Assembly (NCBI RefSeq): GCF_004323635.1
Contig: NZ_CP036515.1
Coordinates: forward strand, 4,341,501-4,405,500
Length of the DNA: 64,000 nt
Direction: 5' to 3'
Source: Lichenihabitans psoromatis
GTDB taxonomy: Bacteria; Pseudomonadota; Alphaproteobacteria; Rhizobiales; Beijerinckiaceae
The notes beneath the pieces were generated by a model, which ran no database searches, was not told the DNA's origin, and saw only the letters and a list, made by a program, of their open reading frames with translations. Positions 10,013 to 19,790 of this stretch are shown piece after piece (the stretch's first letter is position 1; each line of letters starts with the position of its first letter). The position numbers and the translations under genes were made by a program.

Positions 10013-10354
10013 TCAGTTCGGCGCGGCTTGCTTCACCGGAAGACCAGCCTGCTCGAAATGTGTCTGCAACTCGCCCGCCTGAAACATCTCGCGAACGATA
10101 TCGCAGCCGCCGAGAAACTCACCCTTGACGTAGAGCTGGGGCACCGTCGGCCAGTTCGAATAATCCTTGATGCCCTGGCGCATTTCAGCCGTCTCAAGGA
10201 CGTTTACGCTGGCATAGGGCGTGCCGAGATAATCGAGGATCTGCACGACCTGGGCCGAAAACCCGCATTGCGGGAACTGCGGCGTCCCCTTCATGAACAG
10301 GACCACGTCGCTGGATTTGACCTTGGCTTCGATTTGCTCGTGTGCGGTGGACAT
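10013..10354 (-). CDS. grxD: Monothiol glutaredoxin, Grx4/GrxD type
   Basis: This 113-residue protein has the monothiol CGFS active site (Cys30), preceded by [10 protein letters not shown], and the glutathione-binding [17 protein letters not shown] region. Such proteins carry a [2Fe-2S] cluster shared between two subunits and glutathione, and deliver or sense iron-sulfur clusters. A bolA gene lies immediately upstream on the same strand; Grx4 and BolA-type proteins form heterodimers, and the gene pair is common in Alphaproteobacteria. Transcription probably ends at the hairpin just downstream. Confidence 0.95.
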   Translation of the reverse strand: MSTAHEQIEAKVKSSDVVLFMKGTPQFPQCGFSAQVVQILDYLGTPYASVNVLETAEMRQGIKDYSNWPTVPQLYVKGEFLGGCDIVREMFQAGELQTHFEQAGLPVKQAAPN

Positions 10355-10458
10355 CGCTTTTTCCTCGAAAAGATGTGGAGCCTCGACCCCTCAGATGGGA
10401 GCAATATAGGTCAGCGCAAGCCGCTACGCCACCGACCCGCTTTGACCGATCGTGTCGC

Positions 10459-10689
10459 TTATTCGGCCGACGTCTGCAGCGCCAGGGCGTGAAGCACGCC
10501 GCCCATCTGGCCTTGCAGCGCGTCATAAACGATCTTGTGCTGCTGCACCCGGGTCTTACCCTTGAACGAGGGGGATACGACCGTGGCGGCATAATGATCA
10601 CCGTCACCCGCGAGATCGCGAATCTCGACGCTCGCATCCGGCAAGGCGGCTTTGATGAGCCGTTCGATTTCGTTTGCTTCCATAGCCAT
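10459..10689 (-). CDS. bolA: BolA family protein
   Basis: This 76-residue protein matches the short BolA/YrbA-type fold (about the whole length), with the conserved GDGDHYAATVVS and RVQQHKIVYDALQ segments; the His residue in QQHK is the usual ligand in mixed clusters with monothiol glutaredoxins. It lies 104 bp upstream of grxD and downstream of purL on the same strand, which supports a partnership with GrxD in iron-sulfur handling. A second, BolA1-like gene sits at 19408. The exact subfamily is less certain than the family. Confidence 0.88.
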   Translation of the reverse strand: MAMEANEIERLIKAALPDASVEIRDLAGDGDHYAATVVSPSFKGKTRVQQHKIVYDALQGQMGGVLHALALQTSAE

Positions 10690-10741
10690 GACGCGTCTCG
10701 CTTGGGTTCGATCGAAGGACGGGCCTGATTTGCGGCGGCGC

Positions 10742-12958
10742 CTACAAGGTGCCGTCCATCAAGGCCGGAAAGAAACGCTCGTGCGCCGTGACGAGCGCCG
10801 TGAGCAGAATGGGGGTCTGGCCCGGCAAGGTCAACGCGTCGCCGCCTGTGATACCGATGCGGCGAAGCGGAACGCCAGCCTGATTGGCCGCCGCCAGGAG
10901 ACGGTCGACCTGGGCTCCGGGCACCGCGAGAAGATAGCGGCCCTGATCTTCTCCGAACAATGCGCCATGGGTCGGGCCCGCCCCGAGGCTTCCGGTCTCG
11001 AGGGTCGCACCGATCCCGCCGCGCATCGCCATTTCGGCGACCGCGACCGCAAGACCACCGTCCGACAGATCGTGGACACTCCTGACCCCGCCTGCGATGC
11101 AGTCGCGCACGAAATCCCCGTTGCGACGCTCGACCGACAAATCGACCGGCGGCGGCGCGCCCTCCGCCCGACCACAAACGTCACGCAGATAGATCGATTG
11201 CCCAAGCCAATCCTGCCCATCGCCGACCAGCAGCAGAACGTCGCCGGCCCGCTCGATCCGGGCTTGCGCCACTTGCGCCACGTCGCTGACGAGTCCCACT
11301 CCGCCGATCGTCGGCGTCGGCAGAATGCCCTGCCCCATCGTCTCGTTGTAGAGTGAAACGTTGCCCGACACGATCGGGAAATCGAGCGCGCGCGCGGCTT
11401 CGCCGATCCCGAGGATGCAATCGACGAGTTCGCCCATCGCATCTTCTTTTTCGGGATTGCCAAAATTGAGGTTGTCGGTCAGCGCCAGAGGACGCGCACC
11501 AACTGCCGTCAGATTGCGCCAGGCTTCGGCCACCGCCTGTTTGCCGCCCTCCAGAGGATCCGCCTTGCAGTAGCGCGGCGTCACATCCGCCGTCAGGGCC
11601 AGGCCCTTCGGCCCGTCCTCGACCCGGACGACAGCCGCATCCCCGCCCACGATTGGACCCGCGACGGTATTGCCGCCGATCAGCCGATCATATTGCTCGT
11701 AGACCCAGCGCTTCGAGCAGAGATCCGGCGAACCGACCAGCCGCAGCAGCGCGTCCGTGTCCGACATCGGCGGCGACACGCTGGCGGCATCGAGCCGAGG
11801 CAGCTTCGGAGCATGGGTGTGCGGCCGATCATAGAGCGGGGCTTCGTCGCCGAGCTCCTTGATGGGGAGATCCGCCTTGATCTCGCCGCCGTGCCTGATG
11901 ACGAAACGGAGCGTGTCAGTGGTCTTCCCGATCACCGCAAAGTCGAGGCCCCATTTGATGAAAACGGCTTCGGCTTCCTTCGCCTTCTCGGGATGCAGCA
12001 CCATCAGCATCCGCTCCTGGCTTTCGGACAGCAGCATCTCATAAGCCGTCATGCCACTCTCGCGGCACGGAACCTGGTCGAGGTCGAGTTCGATGCCGAG
12101 ATCACCCTTGGCGCCCATTTCGACGGCCGACGAGGTGAGGCCAGCGGCGCCCATGTCCTGGATGGCGTTGACGGCTCCGGTCCGCATCAGTTCGAGGCAC
12201 GCCTCCAGCAGCAGCTTTTCGGCAAAGGGATCGCCGACCTGCACGGTCGGGCGCTTCTCATGCGCGTCGGCCTCGAAGGCGGCCGATGCCATCGAGGCTC
12301 CGCCGATGCCGTCGCGACCCGTCTTCGAGCCAAGATAGACGATTGGATTTCCGACACCCTTGGCCTTGGCGTAGAAAATCTCGTCGGCCCGGGCGATGCC
12401 GACCGCCATGGCATTGACCAGAATATTGCCGTTGTAGCTCGGGTCGAACGCCACCGAGCCACCGACGTTCGGCACGCCGAAGGAATTGCCGTACCCTCCC
12501 ACACCCGCGACGACGCCCGCCACAAGATGCCGGGTTTTCGGGTGATCGGGTGCGCCGAAGCGCAGCACGTCGAGACAGGCGACCGGCCGGGCCCCCATCG
12601 TAAACACGTCGCGGAGGATGCCGCCGACCCCGGTCGCAGCGCCTTGGTAGGGCTCAATGAACGAGGGATGGTTGTGGCTCTCCATCTTGAACACGCAGGC
12701 GAGCCCATCGCCGATGTCGATGACGCCGGCATTCTCGCCCGGCCCTTGGATGACATGCGGCCCCTTGGTGGGCAGCCCACGCAAATGGCGGCGCGATGAC
12801 TTGTACGAGCAATGCTCGTTCCACATCGCCGATACGATGCCGAGTTCGGTAAATGTGGGGGTGCGGCCGATCAGGGCGACGAAGCGCTCATATTCATCGG
12901 GCTTCAGGCCATGCGCGGCGACGAGTTCGGGCGTGATCGAAGGTTCGGAACGGAGCAA
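10742..12958 (-). CDS. purL: Phosphoribosylformylglycinamidine synthase subunit PurL
   Basis: This 738-residue glutamine-dependent purine biosynthesis enzyme carries out step 4 together with PurS and PurQ, which are not in the window. It starts [20 protein letters not shown] and has the ATP-binding [12 protein letters not shown] motif and the two AIRS-like halves. I place the start at a TTG (12958), because AAGGG lies 7 bp upstream and the length then matches the small PurL type; the longer open frame upstream overlaps the divergent methyltransferase gene and looks non-coding. bolA and grxD follow on the same strand. Confidence 0.93.
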   Translation of the reverse strand: MLRSEPSITPELVAAHGLKPDEYERFVALIGRTPTFTELGIVSAMWNEHCSYKSSRRHLRGLPTKGPHVIQGPGENAGVIDIGDGLACVFKMESHNHPSFIEPYQGAATGVGGILRDVFTMGARPVACLDVLRFGAPDHPKTRHLVAGVVAGVGGYGNSFGVPNVGGSVAFDPSYNGNILVNAMAVGIARADEIFYAKAKGVGNPIVYLGSKTGRDGIGGASMASAAFEADAHEKRPTVQVGDPFAEKLLLEACLELMRTGAVNAIQDMGAAGLTSSAVEMGAKGDLGIELDLDQVPCRESGMTAYEMLLSESQERMLMVLHPEKAKEAEAVFIKWGLDFAVIGKTTDTLRFVIRHGGEIKADLPIKELGDEAPLYDRPHTHAPKLPRLDAASVSPPMSDTDALLRLVGSPDLCSKRWVYEQYDRLIGGNTVAGPIVGGDAAVVRVEDGPKGLALTADVTPRYCKADPLEGGKQAVAEAWRNLTAVGARPLALTDNLNFGNPEKEDAMGELVDCILGIGEAARALDFPIVSGNVSLYNETMGQGILPTPTIGGVGLVSDVAQVAQARIERAGDVLLLVGDGQDWLGQSIYLRDVCGRAEGAPPPVDLSVERRNGDFVRDCIAGGVRSVHDLSDGGLAVAVAEMAMRGGIGATLETGSLGAGPTHGALFGEDQGRYLLAVPGAQVDRLLAAANQAGVPLRRIGITGGDALTLPGQTPILLTALVTAHERFFPALMDGTL

Positions 12959-13077
12959 TGCGACACCCTTGCGGAACAGGCAATTCCAAGCTTGGTTCGA
13001 TAAGCCGCGTCGCCCGTGAAGGCAAGAAAAGCCGGCTGCCCTTTCAACCGACGTCGCCTCGCGCCATAACGTCCGAG

Positions 13078-13965
13078 ATGGCACAGACCCCCTTCTCGGC
13101 CCCCACGATCTTCGATCGACCGCTTCTGCGACATCGCCTCGCGCGGTCGCGTTCCGGCGGCGGGGACTTCCTGCTCGACCGCGCAGCCGAGGATGCTGTC
13201 GACCGGCTGGCTCCGGTGCAGCGGCAATTTCGCGATATTCTCGACCTTGGGACGGGCTCCCCGGCGCTGGCCGACCGACTTGCTGGCGCCCTGCCCGAGG
13301 CCCGTCTCGTGCGTTCGGCGCGGATCGCCGAAGCCGCCGATCCACGCTGGCTCACGGTCGTCGGCGACGAAGAACTGCTGCCGTTCGGGCCGGAGCGGTT
13401 CGATCTCATCATGTCGGTGCTGGCCTTGCATGCCGTCAACGACCTGCCCGGCGCTCTGGTGCAGATCCGCCGTGCGCTGAAGCCCGACGGTCTCGTCATC
13501 GCCTGCCTGATGGGGGGCCAAAGCCTAACCGAACTCCGAGCCGCGCTGACGCAAGCCGAAATCGAACTCACCGGCGGGGCCAGTCCACGCGTCGCGCCTT
13601 TTTCCGATCTTCGTGATCTTGGCAGCCTCATGCAGCGCGCCGCGCTGGCGCTGCCGGTCACCGATAGCGAACCGCTGACGGTGCGCTACAGCTCGATGTT
13701 CGGCTTGCTGGACGATCTTCGGGCCATGGGGGCCACCAACGCCATGGTCGAGCGAAGCCGGAAGCCGATGTCACGGTCTCTCCTGCTGCGGGCTGCCGCC
13801 ATCTATGCGGAGCGGTTCAGCGACCCGGACGGCCGCGTTCGGGCGACGTTCGAGCTCGTCTGGCTATCAGGATGGGCGCCGCATGAAAGCCAGCAAAAAC
13901 CGCTGAAACCCGGTTCGGCCAAGATGCGGCTCGCCGATGCGCTGAACGCCAAACCGATGGAATGA
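13078..13965 (+). CDS. SAM-dependent methyltransferase-fold protein, NDUFAF5/BioC-like
   Basis: This 295-residue class I methyltransferase-fold protein has a motif I-like [16 protein letters not shown] (about residue 50), an acidic motif [15 protein letters not shown] and the post-motif [14 protein letters not shown]. The N-terminal [14 protein letters not shown] and the C-terminal [16 protein letters not shown] are strongly reminiscent of alphaproteobacterial homologues of the mitochondrial complex I assembly factor NDUFAF5, which hydroxylates an arginine. It could instead be a BioC relative, but no biotin genes are adjacent. The gene is divergent from purL with 119 bp between starts. Confidence 0.75.
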   Translation: MAQTPFSAPTIFDRPLLRHRLARSRSGGGDFLLDRAAEDAVDRLAPVQRQFRDILDLGTGSPALADRLAGALPEARLVRSARIAEAADPRWLTVVGDEELLPFGPERFDLIMSVLALHAVNDLPGALVQIRRALKPDGLVIACLMGGQSLTELRAALTQAEIELTGGASPRVAPFSDLRDLGSLMQRAALALPVTDSEPLTVRYSSMFGLLDDLRAMGATNAMVERSRKPMSRSLLLRAAAIYAERFSDPDGRVRATFELVWLSGWAPHESQQKPLKPGSAKMRLADALNAKPME

Positions 13966-13976
13966 GGCACGCGGGC

Positions 13977-14243
13977 TCAGCGCCGCCCGCGATGCTCCGG
14001 CTTCACGTAGAACTCAGCCAGCGCCTCTTGCCGGAGCGGCTCGCCGGTTGTCTCGCGGACGAAATCCGCAATGCCGGCATCGTCCCAGCCGGCGGCACGC
14101 AAATGCTCGATCTCGTCCGAGATCATCGCAACGAAATGTGCCACATCGACGTGTTTCGGAGGCAACCCGAGCGCCACCCGCATCGCCGTGCTCACGGTCG
14201 CGATCTGATCGACCGTGAACAGAAGGTCGTCGGGCTCGCTCAT
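13977..14243 (-). CDS. Small hypothetical protein
   Basis: This 88-residue acidic protein has no signal peptide or membrane segment. It starts MSEPDDLLFTVDQIATVST and ends with a basic tail GRR. I do not recognise a domain. The start is supported by GGAG with 6 bp spacing. It lies 26 bp downstream of grpE on the same strand, so it may be co-transcribed with grpE, and it is convergent with the methyltransferase gene. Codon use looks like the neighbours. It is probably a real, lineage-restricted gene. Confidence 0.7.
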   Translation of the reverse strand: MSEPDDLLFTVDQIATVSTAMRVALGLPPKHVDVAHFVAMISDEIEHLRAAGWDDAGIADFVRETTGEPLRQEALAEFYVKPEHRGRR

Positions 14244-14269
14244 GATTCGCTCCGATGTGATCGATGGGG

Positions 14270-14857
14270 TCAGTTGACCTTGGGGCCGCCGCGCGACACG
14301 CCGACCTTAGCGGCCCGCAACACGCGGTCGCCGATCGTATACCCGGTCTCGACGACCTGCTTCACGGTTCCGGACGGCATGCTCTCATCCGGCACCTCGA
14401 ACAGAACCTCGTGTAGATTCGGGTCGAACTTCTTGCCTTCCGGCTCGATCGGCCGAACGTTAAAGCGGGCAAGCCGGGACAGCAGATCACGCTCGGTCAG
14501 TTCGACGCCTTCGACCAGGGTCTTGACCGCTTCCGACCCCGCGCGAGCCTCCGCCGGCAGGCTAGCGATAGCGCGGTGAAGATTATCGGCGACCGCCAGC
14601 ATCTCGCGGGCGAAATTCGAGACGCCGTAAAGCTTGCTGTCCGCCACCTCCTTATCGGTGCGGCGACGCACATTTTCCATCTCGGCCATGGTCCGCAAAA
14701 CCTTGTCCTTCAGGGTCGCGTTTTCGGCCGTCAGGTTTTCGAGGACGACGAACGGATCGGGCTCCCCTGCGGCACCCTGGGTCTGCGCGCGCTCATCATG
14801 TTGAGCAGCGGCGTCATCGACGGGGTCGATCGGATCGGCATTCGGATCAATCATCAT
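14270..14857 (-). CDS. grpE: Nucleotide exchange factor GrpE
   Basis: This 195-residue DnaK co-chaperone starts with an acidic disordered N terminus and a long helix (about 40-90, with KDKVLRTMAEMENVRRRTDKE). The beta domain follows with the signature FDPNLHEVLFEVPDESMPSGTV and the ending GYTIGDRVLRAAKVGVS. It speeds ADP release from DnaK. dnaK and dnaJ are not nearby; the upstream gene is glnD. A candidate heat-shock-like promoter lies in the 62-bp gap before it. Confidence 0.95.
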   Translation of the reverse strand: MMIDPNADPIDPVDDAAAQHDERAQTQGAAGEPDPFVVLENLTAENATLKDKVLRTMAEMENVRRRTDKEVADSKLYGVSNFAREMLAVADNLHRAIASLPAEARAGSEAVKTLVEGVELTERDLLSRLARFNVRPIEPEGKKFDPNLHEVLFEVPDESMPSGTVKQVVETGYTIGDRVLRAAKVGVSRGGPKVN

Positions 14858-14887
14858 TCACTCTATTTCACGTTCACTCGTCCGCGC

Positions 14888-14916
14888 ATATCAGATGCGG
14901 CCCTGTAAAAATCAAG
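14888..14916 (-). promoter_or_regulatory. Candidate grpE promoter
   Basis: On the minus strand CTTGAT (14911-14916) and TGATAT (14888-14893) are separated by 17 bp, and the grpE ATG lies about 30 bp further on. CTTGA plus a TAT-containing -10 fits alphaproteobacterial heat-shock (RpoH) promoters, but a vegetative promoter is equally possible. Confidence 0.35.
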
Positions 14917-14919
14917 ATT

Positions 14920-17745
14920 CTATGTGGATGGGCCGACCACCTCGGGCGCAGGCCGGGGCTGAACGGCGCGCTCCGGCGCACCGAAGATGCCCGATAACGT
15001 TCGGCGGATCAGCGTCTGCCGATTGGCGTCGAGGATCTTGGCGCCGGTGAGGTCGGTCACGTAGAAGGTGTCGACCGCCTTTTCGCCAAAGGTCGCCACA
15101 TGCGCCGAGGCAATGTTCAAGTTCAGCCGCGCGATCGAGATGGTGAGATCGTAGAGCAGCGCCGGGCGGTCGATGCCGCTCACCTGAAGCACGGTATGCC
15201 GATTCGAGGCCTGATTGTCGACGATGACCTCGGGTTCGATCGGAAAGGTCGTATCGCGGCCCTTGGGCGGGCCGGCCTTCGCCGCGATCGCGTCGGACAA
15301 GCGAATTTCGCCACGCAGGGTCCGCGAAATCGCATTTGCGATACGGCCGGCGCGCCGCTCCTCGTCGGCATCCTGCTCGAACGCGCGCGACACCGAAAAC
15401 GTGTCGAGCGCCAAGCCGTCAGTCGTCGTGAAGATCTGGGCATCGACGATATTGGCGCCGGCGGTCGCACAGGCCCCGGCGATGATCGAGAGAAGGCGCG
15501 GATGATCTGTCGTCACCAACGTCAATTCGGTGATGGCGCGGAACGCGTCGGTCTCGATCTTGATCACCAAAGGCGCGGATTGGCCCGCGACCGAGCGCAG
15601 CAATTCGGCATGGCGGACCTTGCTGGGCAGATCCACCCGCAGCCAATAGGGCGGATAATGCCGACCCACATAGGCGTTTAATTCCTCTTCCGACCACGTC
15701 GGCAACGCTGCCCGCAACTCGCTATGGGACGTTGCCAGGCGCTCGCCCCAGGCGATCGGCTGCGACTGGCCGACGATCAACCGCTCGGTCTCGTAATAGA
15801 GGGTCCGGAGCAATTGACCCTTCCAGCCGTTCCAGACCCCGGGCCCAACCGCCCGAATGTCGCAGATCGTCAGGATCAAAAGGCATTTCAACTGTTCGGT
15901 CGTCTGCACGATCTCGGCGAATGTCTCGATCGTGCGTCGGTCCGCGAGGTCGCGGCTCTGGGCCGTATTGGACATCACGAGGTGGTGCGCGATCAGCCAC
16001 GCGACGAGGTCAGTCTCGGTTTCGCTGAGGCCGAACCGCGGCCCGATCGTGCGAGCAAGCTCGGCGCCCGCCGTCGAATGATCCTGCTCGCGGCCTTTGG
16101 CGACATCGTGCAGGAACACCGCGACATAGAGGGCGCGCCGAGCCGCGACGGTCGGCATCAGCTCATTGGCGAGCGGGTGGTCCTCCTTGGTGCGGCCGCC
16201 GTCGATCTCCGACAGGTTGCCGACAGCCCGCAACAGGTGCTCGTCCACCGTATAATGATGGTACATGTTGAACTGCATCATCGCGACGACACGGCCGAAT
16301 TCCGGGATGAAGCGGCGAAGGACGCCCGCCTCGTTCATCCGGCGCAGCACGATCTCGGGCGAATTGCGCGATGTCAAAATATCCATGAAGAGCCGGTTGG
16401 CTTCCGGGTCGTGCCGGACTTTGGCGTCGATCCGGCGAAGCGACAGCGTCACGAGGCGCGTGGCGTCAGGATGGATCGGCAAAGCGTAATGGTCGGAGGC
16501 CCAGAACAGCCGGATCAAATTCACAGGATCCCGCTCGAACGCATCTTTATGCGCGACCGTGATGCGATCGACCTCGATCGCGAAGGTATCGCTGCCGGGG
16601 ATCGTACGGATCTTTCGCAGCAGCGTCCCCATCAGGCGGTTGAGCGTCGCGGGAGGCTTGGCTTCCTTCTCCTCCATCGCCGCGCAGACGATGGCGGTGA
16701 GATCGCCGACGTCCTTGGCGATCAGAAAATAGTGTTTCATGAAGCGTTCGACGGCCGACAAGCCGTTGTGTGAGCCGTAGCCGAGCCGCTCGGCGATGAC
16801 GCGTTGATAATCGAAGCTGAGGCGCTCCTCGGCTCGCCCGGCCAGCAGATGCAGGTGACAGCGCACCCGCCACAGAAACTCCTCGCAGCGCCGAAAGAGC
16901 TTGAACTCATGCCGAGTGAAGAGGCCGGCCGCGACCAGATCCTCGCTGTCGGAGACGCGGTAGACGTAATGGGCGATCCAGAACAAGGTGTTGAGGTCGC
17001 GCAGGCCGCCTTTGCCTTCCTTCACGTTGGGCTCGACGACGTAACGCGACACACCGGCGCGGTTGATCCGCACCTCGCGTTCGGCAAGTTTGGCGGCGAC
17101 GAATTCGCGGGCGGTCTTTTGAACGACCTCCTTGTCGAACCGAGTTTGCAGGTCGGCGAACAATGCTTTGTCGCCCTCGATCCAGCGCGCCTCGATCAAC
17201 GAGGTGCGAATCGTCATGTCGGCCTTCGCCTGCCGGATGCACTCATCCACCGACCGGGTTGCGTGCCCCACCTTTTGGCGCAAGTCCCACAAGACGTAGA
17301 GGATGGCCTCGACGACGCTCTCGCCCCAGGCGGTCTGCTTGTAGGGAAGCAGAAACAGCAGATCGATGTCCGAACCCGGCGCCAGTGTCCCCCGGCCGTA
17401 GCCGCCGACCGCGACGACACACAGGCGCTCCGCATCCGTCGGCTTGTCGAGTGGGTAGACGTGGCGCAGCACATAGGCGTGGATCGCCTGGATGATCTCG
17501 TCCTGCAGAGCCGCGAGACGGCGCGCGCAGTGAAGACCGCCGCCCTCTTCGAGGAACCTCTCCGTGATCGCGGCCCGCCCACTCGTCAGGGCGGTCCGGA
17601 AGAGTTCCACGACCGACTTTCGGATGCCCTCGCGCGGCGCCTCGGCGTCGGCATAAAGCGCCGCGATCGCACCCTCGAGCGCGACGCGATCGAGCGCCAG
17701 CGAATCACGGGCGGCGGATGACGGACGGAGCGAGACCATTGACAT
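14920..17745 (-). CDS. glnD: Bifunctional [protein-PII] uridylyltransferase/uridylyl-removing enzyme
   Basis: This 941-residue nitrogen sensor adds UMP to PII proteins when glutamine is low and removes it when glutamine is high. Domains in order: nucleotidyltransferase (about 60-250, with VGGYGRGTLAPGSDIDLLF holding the catalytic GG and DxD); a helical linker; an HD hydrolase domain (about 490-620, HHYTVDEH and FLHDVAKG); and two C-terminal ACT domains (about 730-930, LVTTDHPRLLSIIAG and GIDRPALLYDL) that bind glutamine. The length is normal for Rhizobiales. The start ATG has AGGA upstream. PII genes are not in the window. Confidence 0.96.
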   Translation of the reverse strand: MSMVSLRPSSAARDSLALDRVALEGAIAALYADAEAPREGIRKSVVELFRTALTSGRAAITERFLEEGGGLHCARRLAALQDEIIQAIHAYVLRHVYPLDKPTDAERLCVVAVGGYGRGTLAPGSDIDLLFLLPYKQTAWGESVVEAILYVLWDLRQKVGHATRSVDECIRQAKADMTIRTSLIEARWIEGDKALFADLQTRFDKEVVQKTAREFVAAKLAEREVRINRAGVSRYVVEPNVKEGKGGLRDLNTLFWIAHYVYRVSDSEDLVAAGLFTRHEFKLFRRCEEFLWRVRCHLHLLAGRAEERLSFDYQRVIAERLGYGSHNGLSAVERFMKHYFLIAKDVGDLTAIVCAAMEEKEAKPPATLNRLMGTLLRKIRTIPGSDTFAIEVDRITVAHKDAFERDPVNLIRLFWASDHYALPIHPDATRLVTLSLRRIDAKVRHDPEANRLFMDILTSRNSPEIVLRRMNEAGVLRRFIPEFGRVVAMMQFNMYHHYTVDEHLLRAVGNLSEIDGGRTKEDHPLANELMPTVAARRALYVAVFLHDVAKGREQDHSTAGAELARTIGPRFGLSETETDLVAWLIAHHLVMSNTAQSRDLADRRTIETFAEIVQTTEQLKCLLILTICDIRAVGPGVWNGWKGQLLRTLYYETERLIVGQSQPIAWGERLATSHSELRAALPTWSEEELNAYVGRHYPPYWLRVDLPSKVRHAELLRSVAGQSAPLVIKIETDAFRAITELTLVTTDHPRLLSIIAGACATAGANIVDAQIFTTTDGLALDTFSVSRAFEQDADEERRAGRIANAISRTLRGEIRLSDAIAAKAGPPKGRDTTFPIEPEVIVDNQASNRHTVLQVSGIDRPALLYDLTISIARLNLNIASAHVATFGEKAVDTFYVTDLTGAKILDANRQTLIRRTLSGIFGAPERAVQPRPAPEVVGPST

Positions 17746-17862
17746 GGCGACATCCTAACGCGGGATCATGCGGATGGGTATGGTGCCGCTAACGCTTGCG
17801 ATGCGCGCAAGGTCGCAAAATCGATGACCGTGACGTGGCCCGGGGTTAACCGGAAAGCACCC

Positions 17863-18405
17863 TCACATCGCCGAAAGTGCCTCCTGCGCCGGGAGATTTT
17901 TCCAGAAGAAGACGGCATCGGACGGAATGCCGTTCGGGTGCAGCGCATAGCCGGGGATGACACCAACCCGCTGATACCCGAGGCCAGCATAAAGCCGCTC
18001 GGCTAAACTTCCCGACGTCGTATCGAGACACATCAGCGTCTTGCCGCGCGCCGCCGCCTCGCGCTCCGCCCGCAACACAAGAGCCCGACCAAGGCCGCGC
18101 CATCTTGCCGATCGGTGCACCAGCAAACGCGACAATTCGGCCCGATGAGGCTGATTCTGCGGCGTTGCGAGAATGACCTGGACGGTCCCGCGTAACGCCT
18201 CCCCGATATAGCCGCCAAGAACCAGGCGGTGGCCAGCGAGGACGTCGTCGGCTGTTTCACGATAGACGGCCTCCGCCTCATGCGAGCTCAAGCCCTCCAT
18301 GAAGGAGACAGATGCTCCGCCCTCCACGCAATCGAGCAGAATGGTCCCGAGATCGCCCGCGCCCCTCTCGATCGCCTCAGCATCGAGTACTTCGATCCGA
18401 ATCAA
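17863..18405 (-). CDS. GNAT family N-acetyltransferase
   Basis: This 180-residue protein has the GNAT fold with the acetyl-CoA loop in the segment RGLGRALVLRAE (about residues 106-117) and the typical C-terminal LAERLYAGLGYQRVGVIPGYAL. The substrate cannot be predicted from sequence. It lies alone upstream of glnD on the same strand, with 117 bp between. A Y residue in the YAGLGY segment may act as general acid, as in many relatives. Confidence 0.8.
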   Translation of the reverse strand: MIRIEVLDAEAIERGAGDLGTILLDCVEGGASVSFMEGLSSHEAEAVYRETADDVLAGHRLVLGGYIGEALRGTVQVILATPQNQPHRAELSRLLVHRSARWRGLGRALVLRAEREAAARGKTLMCLDTTSGSLAERLYAGLGYQRVGVIPGYALHPNGIPSDAVFFWKNLPAQEALSAM

Positions 18406-18595
18406 GACGACGCTCGTTCGACATGACCAGCGCCAAAGTATCCGCTACGCATGAAGCCTCCCGCCACGCCGCCTTGGCGCAGGATGTCCCGACCACCGCC
18501 TGAAACCGCGTCAGACCGTAGGACGTCTTAGCGCACGCAGCGTCACGGGAAAAGAACAAAGAAGCAACATGCGGCCTTGAGCCGGGGCATGATGC

Positions 18596-19411
18596 TCAGA
18601 GATCACCCAGCCCGAGAACGTCCGCCATCGAGTAGAGACCCGGCTTCCGGCCCCGCCCCCAAAGGGCCGCCCGAAGGGCGCCGCGGGCGAAGATGCCACG
18701 GTCCTGGGCGAGATGGGCCAGTTCGATGCGCTCGCCATCCCCCGCAAAGATCACATTATGGTCACCCACGACCGAGCCGCCGCGCAGCGCTGCGAAACCG
18801 ATGTCGCCAACCTTGCGGGCGCCGGTCTGCCCATCGCGAACCCGGACCGATCGCTCCGCAAGATCGATGGAGCGACCCGCTGCTGCGGCTTCGCCGAGCA
18901 GCAGAGCCGTGCCGGATGGCGCGTCGACCTTCATCCGATGATGCATCTCCACGATTTCGATATCGAAGTCTTCGCCGAGTGTCTTTGCCACGCGCTTGAC
19001 CACGGCCGCCAGGAGATTGACCCCAAGGCTCATGTTGCCCGAGCGGATGATCGGCGCGTGCCAAGCCGCGGCCGAAATCCGCTTCAGGTCTGCATCATCC
19101 AAACCAGTCGTTCCGATGACATGGACGATTCGGGCCTGTGCGGCTAGCGCCGCAAATGCGACCGTCGCGGCCGGCCGGCTGAAGTCGACCACACCATCGG
19201 CTTCCACGAAGGCAGCCAACGGATCGTCTGTGACCGGGATGCCGACCGCGCCGATACCGGCCAGCAGCCCGGCATCCTGCCCCAAGGCGGACGAGCCTTC
19301 GGGCGCCAACGCGGCCACAAGCGTCACACCCGGGGTCGTGTGGATCGCTTGGACCAGCATGCGGCCCATCCGTCCGGCAACGCCGGTCACGACCAAGCGC
19401 ATGTCGCTCAC
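18596..19411 (-). CDS. dapB: 4-hydroxy-tetrahydrodipicolinate reductase
   Basis: This 271-residue enzyme reduces the dapA product with NAD(P)H in lysine and diaminopimelate synthesis. The N-terminal nucleotide motif is [12 protein letters not shown], and the family signature [15 protein letters not shown] holds the catalytic His pair, Lys and substrate-binding residues. Near the end, [16 protein letters not shown] is also typical. The start is a GTG that overlaps the stop of the upstream bolA-like gene by 4 bp; an internal ATG lies three codons later. Translational coupling to bolA is likely. Confidence 0.95.
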   Translation of the reverse strand: MSDMRLVVTGVAGRMGRMLVQAIHTTPGVTLVAALAPEGSSALGQDAGLLAGIGAVGIPVTDDPLAAFVEADGVVDFSRPAATVAFAALAAQARIVHVIGTTGLDDADLKRISAAAWHAPIIRSGNMSLGVNLLAAVVKRVAKTLGEDFDIEIVEMHHRMKVDAPSGTALLLGEAAAAGRSIDLAERSVRVRDGQTGARKVGDIGFAALRGGSVVGDHNVIFAGDGERIELAHLAQDRGIFARGALRAALWGRGRKPGLYSMADVLGLGDL

Positions 19412-19674
19412 GGCTCGGTTCCTCGAATGTCGAGCGCGAGCGCATGAACCGGTCCGCGCAACTCGGCTTCGAGCAGTGCGTTCACCATGCGGTGCCGTTC
19501 GACGCGGCTCTTGCCGTTGAACGCTTCGGCTGCCACGACGACCCGGAAGTGCGTCTCGCCCCCTTCACGCGATCCCGAGTGACCGGCGTGAAGATGGGAT
19601 TCATCCACCACATCCAGGATGGTGGGGCGCAGTGCGGCTTGAAGCCTCGTCGTGATGGTGTCTTTGACCGTCAT
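19408..19674 (-). CDS. BolA family protein (BolA1-like)
   Basis: This 88-residue protein has the BolA fold: IVxxLxxALRPT-like N terminus, the central [11 protein letters not shown] segment and the [16 protein letters not shown] helix with its conserved His. The DESHxHAGH form is typical of the BolA1 subfamily rather than the shorter type at 10459. The start at 19674 has AAGGAG 5 bp upstream. The gene overlaps dapB by 4 bp. BolA1-type proteins pair with monothiol glutaredoxins in iron-sulfur metabolism and can affect cell shape in some species. Confidence 0.88.
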   Translation of the reverse strand: MTVKDTITTRLQAALRPTILDVVDESHLHAGHSGSREGGETHFRVVVAAEAFNGKSRVERHRMVNALLEAELRGPVHALALDIRGTEP

Positions 19675-19790
19675 GGCATCTCCTTTACGGAAAGGTGGAG
19701 GGGCGGATCGGCTGTCAAGCATCTTTTCGGACGACTTTTCTGGCCACGCCGCTTTGTTATGCGGCTCAACTCACCCATAATGACTTCGAT

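Noticed and set aside
11693..12799. 368-residue plus-strand frame opposite purL
   Set aside because: Shadow of purL; no ribosome site and no domain.
12959..13345. N-terminal extension of PurL upstream of 12958
   Set aside because: Arg-rich and unlike PurL, overlaps the divergent methyltransferase gene; TTG at 12958 with AAGGG gives the normal family length.
15724..16773. 349-residue plus-strand frame opposite glnD
   Set aside because: Lies wholly inside glnD and shows no domain; shadow frame.
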